A DNA stretch of 64,000 bases from Symsagittifera roscoffensis (taxonomy: Eukaryota; Xenacoelomorpha; Acoela; Convolutidae), in assembly GCF_963678635.1 (NCBI RefSeq), contig NC_087071.1:10277842-10341841 (forward strand), read 5' to 3'. Positions 9,784 to 22,957 of the stretch are shown piece by piece. The notes below the pieces were generated by a model. The model had not been told where the DNA came from, searched no databases, and saw only the letters and a program-made list of their open reading frames with translations. How positions within the stretch are numbered: position 1 is the stretch's first letter; each line of letters opens with the position of its first letter. A program made the translations under genes and the position numbers.

Positions 9784-11260
9784 ATGAACAACACATGTCA
9801 AAATTTTCTGGTCACAATCACAAATAGCACCAATGAACTGTTTTCAGTTTGCTCACTTGAAAAATTGTGCAGCACACTTCTCAGAGCACAGCAAGTAGAA
9901 TCAAGAAAAAGCGATATCATCGGCAAGCGGTTTGTCATGATCATGCCAACGCTTTTTGCCTGGACCGATTCTCAAGTTACCTTTGGGTGTTTACGGAATT
10001 TTCTTTGCAAGTGGAGCATATTCGCTGCTAAATGAGCAACAAAAATTCAAGAACATTTTCGATCCAATTTTTTTCCAGCCAAAGAGAAACCACAAAATTA
10101 GCTACTCGGAGAATTTCAGCATCCATTCATTCATATCGTGATCTCTGGGGGAACGGACCAACTAAGCTCTTGGAGTCGTCAGACAACTGACCGAGAGCAG
10201 AATCAACCCCAGTAGTGACTACATTAGAAGATAGTTACACAAAAGACGTAGGAGGACCTGTTACAATTGTAAGAGGATCTGTGACATTGGAAAAAAAGAA
10301 CAGTGTTCTAGACTTCTTTACGAGATTTTCAAATTTTCAAAGAGTTTTAGGCCTAAGCAAACTGTAAGAAAGTGCAGAACTCAACCTAATGCTGATGATC
10401 AAGCTGCAGCTCACATTCTAGCAAAGGCAAAAACTATTATAGTGGTTGGTTTCAGTACCCGTGATGGTATTGAACCAAGGTTAGTAGGTATGCTAAGAGA
10501 AAAAAGCAGTGAAGCGCGGGAAGATTCTGCTGAGAAGACGGGTGTTGGTACAAAGGTAGATTATGGTTTTGAGAACACCCCATTAAGCGCAACAGAAAAC
10601 GGCGTCAGTACCCGGCTTAGAACAAAGGTAGGATTGAAGACTGTTGGAAAACGGTAACGCTTTGAGACAAGGTTAGGTATGCTATGGCAACATTGAATGA
10701 TGGCTAATTGTAGCGATATCTTGGTTCAGGGGCGTGTAGTTCAGCAATGCTTGGTAAAATTTTATTATTGTGTGCATACTGGTAACGCACCAGTAATGAT
10801 GCTATTTCAGATACAGGTACACAACTAGAGCAAATGATGGAACAACTTTGGTTATCGATATGGAAACAAGCATGAAACCTGCTAACGCCACTGATTTTAA
10901 TTCTGGTAAAACTAGAATAGGAAAAATTAAAGGCAACGATACGGGGTTTGTGAGGAGCAGCTTGAGTAAATTGCTAATTGCGTCATAGCAACGAAATTGG
11001 GAGATGAATCAGGCAACAAATCAAAGCTATTCATTCATTTTGACAATTCTGGAAACATAGAAAAATGAATACTTGATTTTATTGCAGAAGCACCTGGAAG
11101 CTAAAAGAATTAAATCACTATCAAGACAAATCGCCATTGGAGATGTTTTCATACTGAAAGAAGGCAACATTCCGCCATTGATGGGGTCATTGGGTGTCGT
11201 CAATAATTTTCTTGATGGCATTGATAATTTTATCTGGACAGCGCAAATCAAAAATTGAAC
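9784..11260 (+). pseudogene. BEL/Pao retrotransposon remnant 3 (RNase H to integrase C-terminus)
   Basis: An RNase H-like block FAWTDSQVTFGCLRN...KWSIFAAK lies at 9955-10033, and in another frame DLWGNGPTKLLES at about 10139-10180. Both fit the BEL/Pao RNase H and the W.NGP.. linker. VLDFFTRFSNFQRV (about 10308-10350) and NADDQAAAHIL (about 10391-10425) fit the linker to the integrase. The integrase C-terminal domain is at 11073-11258: IAIGDVFILKEGNIPP...GSLGVV. Between 10440 and 11000 the element is unrecognisable and contains a degenerate direct repeat. No reverse transcriptase or LTRs were found. Confidence 0.6.
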
Positions 11261-12850
11261 TCAACTATACAGCTAATCATCCAACAGAATTCTTCTGTTG
11301 TTTTCCGACCGTAATTGATCGACCAAAAAGCTTCTCTTCTTTCAGGACGAATTTCAGGTACTGCTTGTAGACGTTTAAATGAAGCCTTTCAGGACGCTGG
11401 GGAGTCCTGTGACTACTGAAATGTTTATTATCGTCTATCCAGGACGAACCGGGCACTGCGGAGTCAGATTATGTTTTTTTTAAAGTGTGATCATCATGGT
11501 ATCTATTTGTTTTAGAGGGGCAATTTTTTTTCTTCAAATAAGGTCAGAACTGTTTTTTTTCCCGATTTATAGGTCTTTTTTTGTTAAGTTTTTTTAATAT
11601 CCTACTTATAAAAAAAAGTTGATTGCGTCTGCTTTTGATTGAGATCAACAAATACTCTTTAAAAACTCATTAAAATACTTTAAAAAAAACAACAAATCAA
11701 ATAAAATTATAATAAATTGCTAGTGAAATTGACATCAGCTCAAATTATATGCAGACGGCGCAAATTTTGAGGTTTCGAATGCAATTCAAACAGAAATCAT
11801 TGACAGAGTACTAGCTATTAACAAATGTTAAATTTCGATCCACTTTCATAATTTTAGTTCAAATATTTTTGATCTTTGTTCCGAAAAATATTGTGTTATT
11901 TCACGTCTCCAGTATACTTTTTTCAATTCATCCACTTACTGTTTTCTGTTTTGAATATTGCGAGAGCGAGCGTTAGAAGCCTTGTGATTACTGAAAAAAG
12001 CAATTTCTGACCAACAACATTTATTGCTCAACATTTTGGAGAAAACGACAAAATGCTCACGTGTTTGGGGTGATCATAACTGCCACCAGACTAGCGGTGA
12101 CTTTTAAATTATAAATTTTGTAGAAAAACTTTAAATCATGTGAAAAACACCGATAACCTGGGATCAATTTTTTGTAATAATTTTCAGCTCCAGAAATTTC
12201 TTGTAATAGGGTATTTGAAATCGTCATGCAGCCATTTTGTAATATTGAAAAGGCAAAAAGATTTTTGTCCCCTTGAACATTACTAAATCATTCTAAATTG
12301 GCTGAAGCACGCAATTTTGTCTTTGTAAAGAATTACCAGATGTTAAAACTGTCACTTTGTTGTTCCCAGTTTTGTAACAAAAGTACCGGAATATTTGTGC
12401 TCGGGATGCTTTTTTTCTTCAGACAAATTTCGACCTTTTAACTAACCATTTTTGACGCAATTTTCATGTCATCCAAAGTTATTGTTGTCTTGAGCTTAAG
12501 TTAGATAAAAAATTTCACCTTGGATTAATTTTGTTAAGTTATAGGGGTGTAAATCTCGCCAATTTGGACAATTTTGGAAAATTACCACACGCGCAATGTT
12601 TCGTGCTAATAACGCGTAAGCGGAGATTTATTCCGTCTTAGAATTCATTTCAAATTGGTTGAAAAAAGCATGTTTGCAGTAATTGATTTGTTAATAGGAG
12701 CGAAATGCATCACTTTGGACTTATTATATCGTGCGGGGGATGATTTTCACAAAAATCTCAAACTTGATTTTTTTACGTTTAAATATTTTTTCATGTTAGT
12801 ACAGCTCCATAGAACTTAAAAAACTTACGGAGCATTCAGGGTTTTGCCCT
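11261..12850. other. No gene; includes one copy of a dispersed repeat
   Basis: A TTTCAGGACG-type motif occurs several times at 11338-11460. The segment 12395-12570 (GTGCTCGGGATGCTTTTTTT onward, then ACCATTTTTGACG) matches 63553-63735 in the same orientation. Otherwise AT-rich with no supported coding sequence. Confidence 0.5.
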
Positions 12851-14570
12851 GATACGAGCAGTTTTGTTTCAATGTAGCGTTTGCGGATAATGTACGTAAA
12901 ATTCAACAGAGAAAAATTTTTATCAAAAACAGCTCCACTGAGCCCGCTGTTCGAACTGTTCAAAAACTAAAAAAAAGTCTAATCGTTTCGGGGAAAACTC
13001 CCAAACAATTTATTTGATTTTTGAAATATCTGATATAATTGTTGGTAAAATTTGATAAAAGTCCGAAAAAGAGATCATTTGTTTTTTTTTTTTTTTTTTG
13101 AAAAAATCCGTTGCAAAAAAGGGAACAAACTATGAATGCATTTTTTAAACAAAAGATTCGAACCAATTAACTTGCCTGAATTCAATTTGGAAAAACCTTC
13201 TAAAAACTATCTAAAATTGACAGTATTCCATTTCCCAAAACTTAAAAATTAAATGGTCGCACTATCAAAAATCATTTAATTTTGATCTCAGTATGTTTCC
13301 TACTAAAATCCCAATAATTGACTACTAAAAGCCAATTAATTGTCCGGGGAAATAACCATCACCAGAGCGGATTTTATGATATTGCAAAGAATTTTTGTAG
13401 GAATATACTGGTGAAAAATGGTCAAAACAAAAAGTTGCGAGTTCCAAGATTGAGTTGATTTGAAAATTGGATAAGTTGAACTTATCCGTGAAAACGAAAC
13501 TCAATAAAAAACAATGAAAAACGTTGCTTCTTTTGCGGTTGTTTGTGAGTAAAGCTGGGACTTGATTAAAAATTTTCTAAAACTGGGCTATTAAATTAGA
13601 AAAATTTGTACAATCCTCTTCAGTTGTTTGAGCCCCGAGTCGAGATTTTTCACCTAATTTGGAGCAAGATTCGAACAGTTTTTCTAGATAAACCGCTCAA
13701 AAACCGTGCAAATCTTCGAAAGCTTATGAAATTAATCAAGTCTTCTTTCTGATAAGAGCAGTCTGGTTTCAATGTAGCGACTGCGGATAAAATACGTAAA
13801 ATTCAACAAGGAAAAAGTTAATCAAAAACAGCTCCACTGAGCCTGCTTTTTAAACAGCTCAAAAATTTTTAGAAAAAGTCTGATCTTTGCGCGGAAAACT
13901 CCCGGAAGTTTTATCTTAAATTTAAGATATCTGATATAAACGTTTGCAAAATTTGATAAAAGTCTGAAAAAAGAAGACAATTGATTGTTTTTTGGAAAAA
14001 CTCCATTGCAAAAAAAAACTTTAAATGCACATTTTTAACAAAACGGTTATATCATTTAAGTTGCCTGAGTTTAATTTGGAAAGATCTCCTAATCAAATAT
14101 TTGAAATTGACAGTATTTTTTCCCCAAAACTTTACAATTAATTGTCGCAGAATCAACAAACATTTAAATTTGATGTCAGTATGTTTGCTTGACTACATAA
14201 AAACATTAGGTTTGACTACTAAAAACCCAAAACTTGTCTGAAGAACTAATCATTACCAGGGCGGATTTTATGATATTGCAGAGTTGTTGTAGAAATATAC
14301 TGGTGAAAAATGGTCAAAACGAAGACTTGCGAATTCCAATATTGAGTTGAGCTGAGTTTTGAGAAAACTGAATTTATCCGTGAAAAACAAAAAACAATAA
14401 ACAAAGAAAAATTTTGCGTCATTTAAAGATGTATGTGAGCGAAGCTACGACTGGGATAAAATTTTTCTAAGAATGGGCGATTAAATTAGAAACATAGCAC
14501 AATTCTCCTCGGTCGTTTGACCCCCGAATCGAGAATTTTCACCTAGTTTGGAGCAAGATTTGAGTGGTTT
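12851..14570. repeat. Tandem duplication, period about 900 bp, two diverged copies
   Basis: Copy 1 (about 12851-13680) and copy 2 (about 13751-14570) align throughout. Shared blocks are TTTCAATGTAGCG (12868 and 13768), ACGTAAAATTCAACA, AAAATTTGATAAAAGT and AATTTGGAGCAAGATT-type sequence near the ends. Copies differ by many substitutions and small indels, so the duplication is old. No coding capacity is seen. Confidence 0.8.
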
Positions 14571-15600
14571 GAGTGGTTTTCTTAGACGATTGCGCTAAAA
14601 ATCTTGCTTCATAATGAGCGGTCTGAGCGGTTTTTGAGCTATTTATCTACAGAAACCGCTCAAAAAACGGGCTAGATTTATACGGTTTTTGACCGATTTA
14701 TCTACAAAAACCGCACAAAAACCGTTCAAATCTTGTGCGGTTTTTGAGCGGTGCTCTTAGATAAACCGCTCAAACCGCTCATTTTGAAGCAGGATTTTGA
14801 GCACAATCGTCTGAAATAACCGCTCAAATTTTGCATCAAGTGAGGCAAAAAACCTCGACATGGAAGACAGCGGGCATGGAAGTCTCTCTTACAAAACTGT
14901 CGAGCAACTTTTTTAAACGTTCCCGAGCCGATGCCAACGACTCATCTTGCGACCGAAATGGGTCGCCGATATGGAATTTCTGCAACCAAAATTCCATCAT
15001 CACGCCATCATCAATCAACATAGCTAATTTGGGTCGCGCAAAGCAGCAACATAGCTAAATTGGGTCGCACAAAAACGGAACATAGCTAATTTGGGTCGCG
15101 CAAGGTCGCAACTTAGCTAACTTGGGTCGCAATCGTCGCACAATACCCAACAACGACGACCCGGGTTCGAAATTTTTAATAATTTTCAGCAGACCTAACA
15201 AGCAAAAAACTTGATGTATGAGCAATCGCATGCAGCCCTATCTAGCACAGCATGGTATTTCAAGGTCGAGCACATTATTTCTAGTCTAGATACTCGAAAA
15301 ATATTTTGCTTGAGTCGAGCACGGTCGAGCAAATGTTTTGTGCTCGAGACTGCACAAAACTATCTTGCTTCGGTCGAGTACGTTAGAGCATCTTTTTTCA
15401 AGTTTTGATTGCTTTTTTTATTAAACCGCTCAAAAACCTCTCAGTTCTTGCGTGAAAAGCCGTTCAAAAACCGCCGCAAGAAATGAGCGGCTTTTGAGCG
15501 GTTTTTTAAAGCAAGATTTGTGCGGTTTGAGTGGTGTTTCCAAAGAAACCGCTCAAACCGTTCAAATCTTGAGCAGTTTGTGAGCGGGATCTCGACCCAG
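14560..15600. repeat. Palindrome-rich block (AACCGCTCAAAAACCG motif) with an internal ~36-bp tandem array
   Basis: AACCGCTCAAA and its complement TTTGAGCGGTT alternate many times at 14570-14830 and again at 15420-15590, allowing repeated hairpins. Between them, 15018-15145 holds four units of ACATAGCTAATTTGGGTCGC spaced about 36 bp apart. A run of GGTCGAGCA-type words lies at 15260-15385. A GC-richer part at 14840-15020 is open on both strands, but I recognise no protein. Confidence 0.75.
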
Positions 15601-16785
15601 GGCAGAATTTGAAATTAGACGGGCTTAATCAACGAGTGGGATGTCAACTTATTCATGAATATATTCTAAAAACAATTTTCAAGACACTTACCGATACTTT
15701 TGTCATGAACGTTGAGTCAAAAATTCACCAATGGATCAATTTTTCCAATCCGAATCTTGCTTAAATTCTTTAGCAAAAACACCATGGAGAAAAACGATTA
15801 AGTAGCTGAAAAGGAAAAAAAATTGAAGCAATTTTTCCATGAAGAAAATCAGAAGCGAACTTTATATTGAGTTGAACGATATTTGATGCTTTTTTAATAT
15901 GTGAATGGAGCTGGCTTGATGAATATAGGAATGTCTACCGAGTCTAGATTAGGATAAACTGTTTTTTAAGTGATTGAATATTTTTGTTTTTGTGTTTGGT
16001 CAAAACGAATCATTTTAACTAGACCCCCCTCGGGTACCTAACCTATACCCCCCTAAAAAACGAATCAACGGTTAAAAAATGAGGATTTTAAACCAAGTAA
16101 CGAATCTCTACCGCCTCCCCCCCCCCCATTAGAGATCGTCAAAGCAAACTTATTTTTCTGATTTTTACGCAAAAAAAGTAGTTTTATTCTCTCCATTTTT
16201 AATCGTTTTATTTGGTATACTTTTGGCAATTAGAAAGATGATCGAAAGTAAATAAAACTTTTTTTTTTCTCAAAAATTTATTTTGAAGTTTTTGTTTTAT
16301 ATAAAATGGACTCACATCTGAAAGAGCTCCAATTTCTTACCTCGCCAAATCTCATAAGAGGACGTTCCGAAGTACTTTAAATCGTAAAAACAACACATTT
16401 TTTTACGAGTAAAAACAACGACAAAAAAGAAATTTTTGAAATGATTGGCGCTGGCTATAGCACATGTGCCATTTTTAGACATGACGGATAAAAATTTCAG
16501 CGTCAGCCAAGTTCATTTTTTAAATTGCTGCTAACAAGTTGCTGTCTGATACTGGAGGTTTATCAGGTGTTATATCAACAGATGTCTGACCTTAGATTAA
16601 CGAAAGATCCTTCTCGGGTCGAACGGGTCGAACTGGTCGCACCAATCGAAACAAAAAAGTTATGACTCGAAGCATTCGACCGAAACAATCTATGATAGAA
16701 CTTAATAATACAGTTTTAACAGCTATGATGACATGTTTGATTTGATAATATGAACCCCAACAAATATAAGTGCTACTCTCAAACA
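15601..16785. other. No recognisable gene
   Basis: AT-rich sequence with C-runs near 16022-16055 and 16118-16130. I see no coding exon, no RNA gene and no clear repeat boundary. Confidence 0.4.
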
Positions 16786-17724
16786 ACCGGGTTGACCTGC
16801 ATAGACCAAAAATACTAATCATACAATTCCATAAACTAATTCTATGAAAAAATATTAATCATACAATTTGCATACATTTTGCTAGAATGGTGTCGTCGAT
16901 TTTTCAAAAAACAATTTCTTGTTTTGGCATAAAATTCGGTGTATCGTACTAGATAAACAAGAAAAACTTTTTGTCAAAAAAATGCTAATCATACATTTTC
17001 CATATATGGAAAATGTATAACTAGCATTTTTTTGATGGCGACGACAAAAATTTTTCAAAGTATTTTTGAAATTGCCCCCAAAATTTTTTTTGTTTTTTTT
17101 TCAAACGCAAACTGATTTTCGTACTCAAACAAACGTTTTTACAGAAAAAAAATTTTGCATGCAAAATTTAATTTTTTGTGTGTATAACGTAGTCCCATAC
17201 TAATATTGGATTTCTTTCCCTTATCTCTTCATATCTTTTTTTCAAAAAGTCTTAAAACTCCTCTTTTTTGTATGACATGTTTTTCTATGCCTTGATCAAT
17301 GTCTTTTAAATAAAATTCAAATTTTAGAAAAAAATCATCTTTGAAAAATTTTGCCAAAAATTAGAAGTTTGTTACTTTCCTTATATTATTTGTGTGAGAC
17401 AAAATTAAAACAAATCAGGCTGTTTCCAATGCATTTTTAATGCGAGAAGGCCAAACCTTTGGTTACTACGTTTGAATAACCAAGGTTTATCTCATTTGTG
17501 TTCGGTTACGAACACAACCAAAAAATTTTGAGAAATTAAAATGTAAAAAATCTATATTTTTGGTTTATGGAAAAATGCTAGTCATACAATTTCCATATAT
17601 GAAAAAATACTAATCATAGACCTTTCATGCAGTTTTCTGTACTCATGAAATAGCATGAAAAGTGTATGATTAGCATTTCTCCATGTATGAAAATTGTATG
17701 ACTAGCATTTTTGGTCAACCCGGT
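16786..17724. mobile_element. Non-autonomous DNA transposon (939 bp) with terminal inverted repeats
   Basis: The left end reads ACCGGGTTGACC then, after a short insert, CCAAAAATACTAATCATACA. The right end is the inverse: TGTATGACTAGCATTTTTGG then GGTCAACCCGGT. The TACTAATCATACA/TGTATGATTAGCA words recur internally as nested palindromes, e.g. around 16983-17030 and 17570-17705. There is no transposase. A second, end-eroded copy is at 58966-59760. Flanks (CAAACA on the left and CAAATT on the right) give no clean target-site duplication. Confidence 0.75.
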
Positions 17725-20301
17725 CAAATTGTTTTGTTCTCATTGGGCAACATTTCCAGCCACGGTAATGTTAAGGAATGGTTTCAGAAACTCAGGTCAA
17801 ATTTTTTGGGATAAAGTTGGTATGAAAGGGGCAAAAGTGAAAATCAAGAACCCAATTCAGTCATCATCCTGAATTTTTCTTTTTTTTCTAATTTTTCTAA
17901 TTTTTCAATTTTTTTTTTAATTTGAGTCTCGAACATGGCAATCGAAAGAGTATCAAATCAAACTCGTATAGTTTCTGGAAAAAAAAGTTATGACAAAATC
18001 AAGGATCAAGTGTGTAAAATTGAGTCTTACGACCTTAATACGACCAATTCGTTGCCTCAAAGCAATATTCAACGATTTCGTTGCGCGGGGTAATTCACCA
18101 CGCATAACTAATTTGCGTTACGCTTTATGAAAAAAATCTTCAAAGCACGCATAAATTAGTCCAGAGCATGACCAAGCTGGCAGTTTTATAACTCCCAGAA
18201 ATTTGTTTACAAGATCTGAGGTAAAATATCTTTTTACGTTTTATTCCAGGTTGTCGATGTCTGCAAACGGAAACTAAATAATTTTTGTTTAAAAATGTTT
18301 TTTTTTCGATCGGCGAAAATTGACAGAATGAAAAAAAACCATTCAAAGAATAAAATATCCAATTTTTTTTGAAATTCGGAACGAAAACTTTACCAACGCT
18401 GTTTCAGGATGAAAATTTTGTCGACTCTTGCTTTAGTTTTGATCCGGATATTTTTCTACGCCTGCCAAAACAGAAAGCGCCCATTTTGAAAAATATTGCA
18501 CAGCTTGCAGTTTTTTGAACATTGCGGTTTTTGGCGTGTGCTCTTTTTTTTAAATAAAAAATTTCGGTGCTGTTTGAAAAACTAAGGTTGGATAAGCCAA
18601 AAATGGCTGTCGTAAAAACAGATGGGCACTTTCAAAAAAAATGGGAAACCTAAGGAATCTTACATCTTCTTACGAATTTTTCTGGAATTGAATCGAGAAT
18701 AAAATGCAAAACGAATATTTCTACAATTATTTTGAATGAGTACGAAAAAAATATTTATCGCAGCACTTCGTAACTTTTGTCGCAGCAGTTTTCAAAAAAT
18801 TCCAAAAATTTATGTAGCAACTGAGTATCGGCCGAACCAAAAAAAAAACCTGCGAATTTATTCAATGATTTGTTATATTGCATTATTTTCCTATCGGCCT
18901 GGTCAGAGCAAATTACGGATCAAGTGCAATCGGAAAAATTTAAATTTGAATGTAGCTTAAGACGGAATTTCAAATGTTTTTAGATACTTCGAAAAAAATT
19001 GGCTCGATGAACAAAATCAATTTAACATATCGAACTTGTTTGTTACTCCAGCTGCACTCTCCGCCCCAAACACTTGTGAAAAATTGGCAAAATATCAGGA
19101 ACAAAAACTACAGCGAGAAAAAATCAAAAAATGCATTGAAATTTTTTCATCATGATGATATTCTACGAAAAACGAAGAAAAAAAGAGATTAAAAGCGGCC
19201 TTGAAGCAATCTCAAGCAGAAAAATCAAAACACTAAATTCTAATGAAAAACGTTGTGTTTCATGTTAAATACGATTATCGAAGCTTTCGAAAGCGTTTTT
19301 TTTCTATTTTCGTTACTGTTGATCAAATAAAGTTTCGACACTTTTGATAAATTTTTTCAATTTCATGCAGAAAAATTAGAAATCTCAATACAAACTTGTT
19401 ACGGGGGATTAGATTGACAAGTAGATCCGAAAAACTATTTGTGTTGATTTTTGCACACGTATTGACTTTACGAAAAAGGATCTACTTAACAAAATATCCC
19501 CTTATGGTATTTATCAAACAATTACATCCCTGTAGATAATATAAATAATTAAATAAGTTGGCACTGGAGCTTTTCATTGATAAAACTAAATTTGCTGTCG
19601 TCTTTAAAAAAATCCTGTCCCTTCTTGAAAGGGGAGGGGTAGATTGATTGTTAGGTAGATTTTTGAAAAAAAGTCGCTGCCCAGAAACAGCATAATTTCG
19701 AAGATTTTTTTTGCTGTTTTATGATGAAACAGTTTTTGAGATTTTTTTCTATGTTTTTTCTTTTGATCAGCACTTTAAATTTGCTGGATGAACAATTCGA
19801 TCGCTTGATTTCTGTATTTAATCTTTATCAAGTTAATTTCTTACTGCAAAACTGTAATATTGATTTGAATGCAAAACTGTTAGACAATAAAAAATTCACC
19901 ATTTGCGTACAAAATAAGCTCTCTTGTTTACGCCGCGGTTGAACAATTGTTATATTGAGCCGATCAAAAATTGATCTTCGAATATATATATTTTACATCG
20001 CAGCTGCTCAAAAATCATTTAAAGCAGTTGATTCAAATAAATTATATGGCTTTACTTGACAAGAATCTAATTTATTTATGCTTTCATTCAATTAGTCGTA
20101 TTTCATTTGAACTTGAGATTGCTTAAATTTTGTTTCGATTCCGTAGATTTTTTGTTTCCTGAAGAAATTTATTTCCAAAACTCAATTTTACTATCTACAT
20201 AATTTACATATCTTCTTTTAGTTTCACTCAAAAATAGTTTATATTATCAATAAAAGGATTGTGATAATTTAAAAAACAAATTCAATCAATTAATTGAAAA
20301 C
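17725..20301. other. No recognised gene; upstream region of gene A
   Basis: Mostly AT-rich sequence with homopolymer tracts. Short open stretches at 18736-18960 and 19721-19942 show no family motif. A 3' splice-site-like CTTCTTTTAG ends at 20221, 80 bp before the gene A start codon. It could be a 5'-UTR intron acceptor or a spliced-leader acceptor. Confidence 0.35.
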
Positions 20302-20395
20302 ATGAAAAGTAAGTCCAAAATGGAGCACAAGAGTAAAGTTGCAGAAACGAAGCACAAAAATCAACGCAGTGATGATAGTTTGTCCGAGCACTCGG
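20302..20395 (+). CDS. Gene A, exon 1 (start codon exon)
   Basis: The ATG at 20302 has a good context (GAAAACATG) and opens 31 codons of a highly charged peptide, beginning MKSKSKMEHKSKVAE. It ends at a strong donor, CTCGG/GTAAGA, after 20395. One base of a split codon is left over. The exon at 24401 supplies exactly the two bases needed (G+AT, Asp) and stays open for 2.4 kb. The 4.0-kb intron (20396-24400) holds only repeats as far as I can see, though a small in-phase exon inside it cannot be excluded. Confidence 0.68.
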
Positions 20396-20814
20396 GTAAG
20401 ATTTTAAATCCTCGTTTTCAGAACTAACATCTGATTAAAAAATTTCCAAAAACACTTTTTTGACTCAAATAGTTTTTTGAAGACTATATTCAAAGCTTGA
20501 ATGCGTTTTGTTTGTAACGATTTGCATCCGTTACATGATTGATCGTTAAAAAAAGATTATTTTCGTGAAGGTTATTGTGCATGTAATTGCCGAAATATTT
20601 TCTCGAAACAATTTTTTTATCACTTTTTGAAAATTTGAGAAAGAACCATGTCTGGTTTTTGACATCTAGACCTAAAGCATACCGTGAACATTATAACACA
20701 AAAAGGCCATGTGTAATGGGCAGCGTCCATGTGTATCTTCATAAGTCCATGTGTAATGGGCAGCGTCGAATAACTTTATGAAACCTTAGAGGCCAAAATG
20801 TGTGCTTTGTGAAT

Positions 20815-21060
20815 TGTTAATGGGTTTCGCAATAGGCCAAAAAGAGATATCTTACGGAGTCCGCAACATTGCTATTTTTCTGATATATTCTTTCTGGTTT
20901 TGGATTCGTCGGAAAAATAGCTGAAACAATGTATTGCTCAAAACCGCTCCAAACACAATCGAATTTGCGGATCTGCATTAAAATTTGTTGAATCCGCAAT
21001 GAAATTTGCGGGATCCGGAACCTTTTGTGGAATCCACAATCAAATAATATTATATGTGTA
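20815..21060 (-). repeat. Dispersed GCGGATTCC-type repeat, inverted copy
   Basis: Read on the minus strand, 20820-20960 matches the plus-strand segment at 55543-55680: TTTGAGCAAnACnnTGTTTCAGCTATTT, AATCCAAAAC and GAAAATAGCAAT blocks in the same order. A further plus-strand copy is at 62565-63060. The flanks on all copies are rich in TTTGCGGA/TCCGCAAA words. Confidence 0.65.
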
Positions 21061-22545
21061 TGGTGAAATTACGCTGCTGCTAATTACGCTGCTGCAAATC
21101 TGCAAATTGCAAGCAGAATTCACTTGTAAGCGAAATCAGCAAAGTGCAAGCAAATTTGAGGAATCCGCTTAGCTTTAGTATATTATAGTTAACTAGTGAT
21201 ACTCGCTTATTGCGGAATCCGCGAAAAACATCATTTGCCCGCAAAAATGACGTTACATATTTTGATTGCTGAAAATTTGTATTTGGAAGCCACCTACACT
21301 TTGGAACAAACTTAGAGACTTCTCTCTGGAATACTGTGACCTACAGACACCAAATTGTGTGCGTATCCAGTGCGCAGTTTAGCTTTGTAAATACACTTCA
21401 AAACAATGAAAAATTTTCGAATCACCTTGCAAAATCTTGCATTTTTTTGGCGTGCAGTTTAATTTAGAATTTAATTCTAGCAAGCGTCTTGGAAGAAACT
21501 TACAAGATTTGCAGCTCAAATTGCGCATCAGATCAACTCAAAGTCTTAAAAATTTCTTTCTGCCTTTTGCATTTTGAACTAAAACTAGCAAAAAAAACGA
21601 AATTAGCAAACTTGTGCAAGATCTTGCATTTTTCTTTTACCCTTAAAAAGCTCAGCTTGCAGGCAATTCGATAAAAAATTAGCAAGTCATGCATTAAGAA
21701 TAACATTTTAAAACAAACCAAATCCTTACAAAAATCCCTTGAGCTTTTGCGTTTTGAACTTCATTACAGAACAGAGAACAATGCAAAACCTTGCGATAAC
21801 CATGCAAGATCTCATGTTTTTCTAATTTAGAGTTTGTAAGGTAATAGTGCATAGTTTTTTCTCAATATTCAGCTATAATTGCTCCAAAAAATTACAAATT
21901 AGGTTTTTAACCTTAGTTACGTTGTAGAAAGGCATTCAATTTGTTTCTTTGCGATTCTTTCTATTTAATTCTTTTCGGCAAAAAAGAACGCTATCTTAGA
22001 ATCTCTTTGGTATGATGTTTGCAAAATATATAAATCTACCTATGATTTTCATCAAAATTTAAAATACGAGCATTTCTTTGTATAATGTCAACCCGAAAAA
22101 AAATATTTCTTAATCATTTCTATGCAGCATCCAAACTGCAAGTCTCAGTAGTTTGCAATCGTAGCCGGATCTTAGACAAACTTAGATTTAAGTTGATTTT
22201 GAAAATAAGCAAATGGTTCCGAATGCGCAAAAAACTTTCAGGTTTTATTTTTTCTGTGTAGCAAAAAAATAGTAGCGACTAATTCGAGCACCTGATGTTT
22301 TTCCTAATACTTGGAATGTTCTTTTAAAAAAATGCTAGAAACACTTTTCATAAATAATACTGTTTGCTAAGTGTTTTTCCCACTATAAAAAATTCAAATT
22401 TTGTCGAACAAAAGGATTTTTTTCCGCAAAAGAACTGCAATATTTTAAAGATGTTTATTTGAAAAAAAAGTTTTAAAATTCTCTATTTTTTGTTTCTGCG
22501 GGGAAAATGCTTGCTACACATTTTTATTTATGGTCGACAACCAAA

Positions 22546-22957
22546 CAGGGGCGAATCCAGGATTTTCTCGAGGGGGCGGATTTTCAAAAAAAAATCGACC
22601 TTTTTTTCTAGGTCGAAGAAATTGGTTGTTCGAGCTCTCCTAAAGCACTAAAAGACGCTGTTTTAATCAAATTTTCTGAGCCGCAGGCAAATTTTGTAAA
22701 AACAGGTCAAAAAACCGTTTTTTGGGCACTTTTTGGAAAATGTTGACAAAGAAAATTGAGTTTTTTTGGCGCGCTCTCACTCAAAGTTAGTATATATTGG
22801 CGCCGAAAGCGCCTTTAGAAAAATGTTAGTGTCGGTCGGCAAAAATGGATTTTTCAAAAAGTACCAAAGGGGGGACCCCTTGGGTAGACAGGTGGTCGAA
22901 TCCCTGAGGGAGGAGGCGTCCAGTATCCGCCAACCCCTCCACCTAAATCGGCCCCTG
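22546..22957. mobile_element. Short MITE with CAGGGGC termini (hAT-like)
   Basis: It begins CAGGGGCGAATCCAGGATTT and ends CCTAAATCGGCCCCTG, so both ends start CAGGGGC when read inward. Size is 412 bp with no coding capacity. Eight-base flanks CAACCAAA and CAAACATG match at only five positions, so a target duplication is weak. The CAGGG-type terminus suggests hAT. Its right part is included in the tandem duplication that follows. Confidence 0.5.

Noticed and set aside
14836-15058. Overlapping open frames of 60-75 codons on both strands
   Set aside because: GC-richer than their surroundings, but adjacent to simple repeats, without splice sites or any recognised motif.
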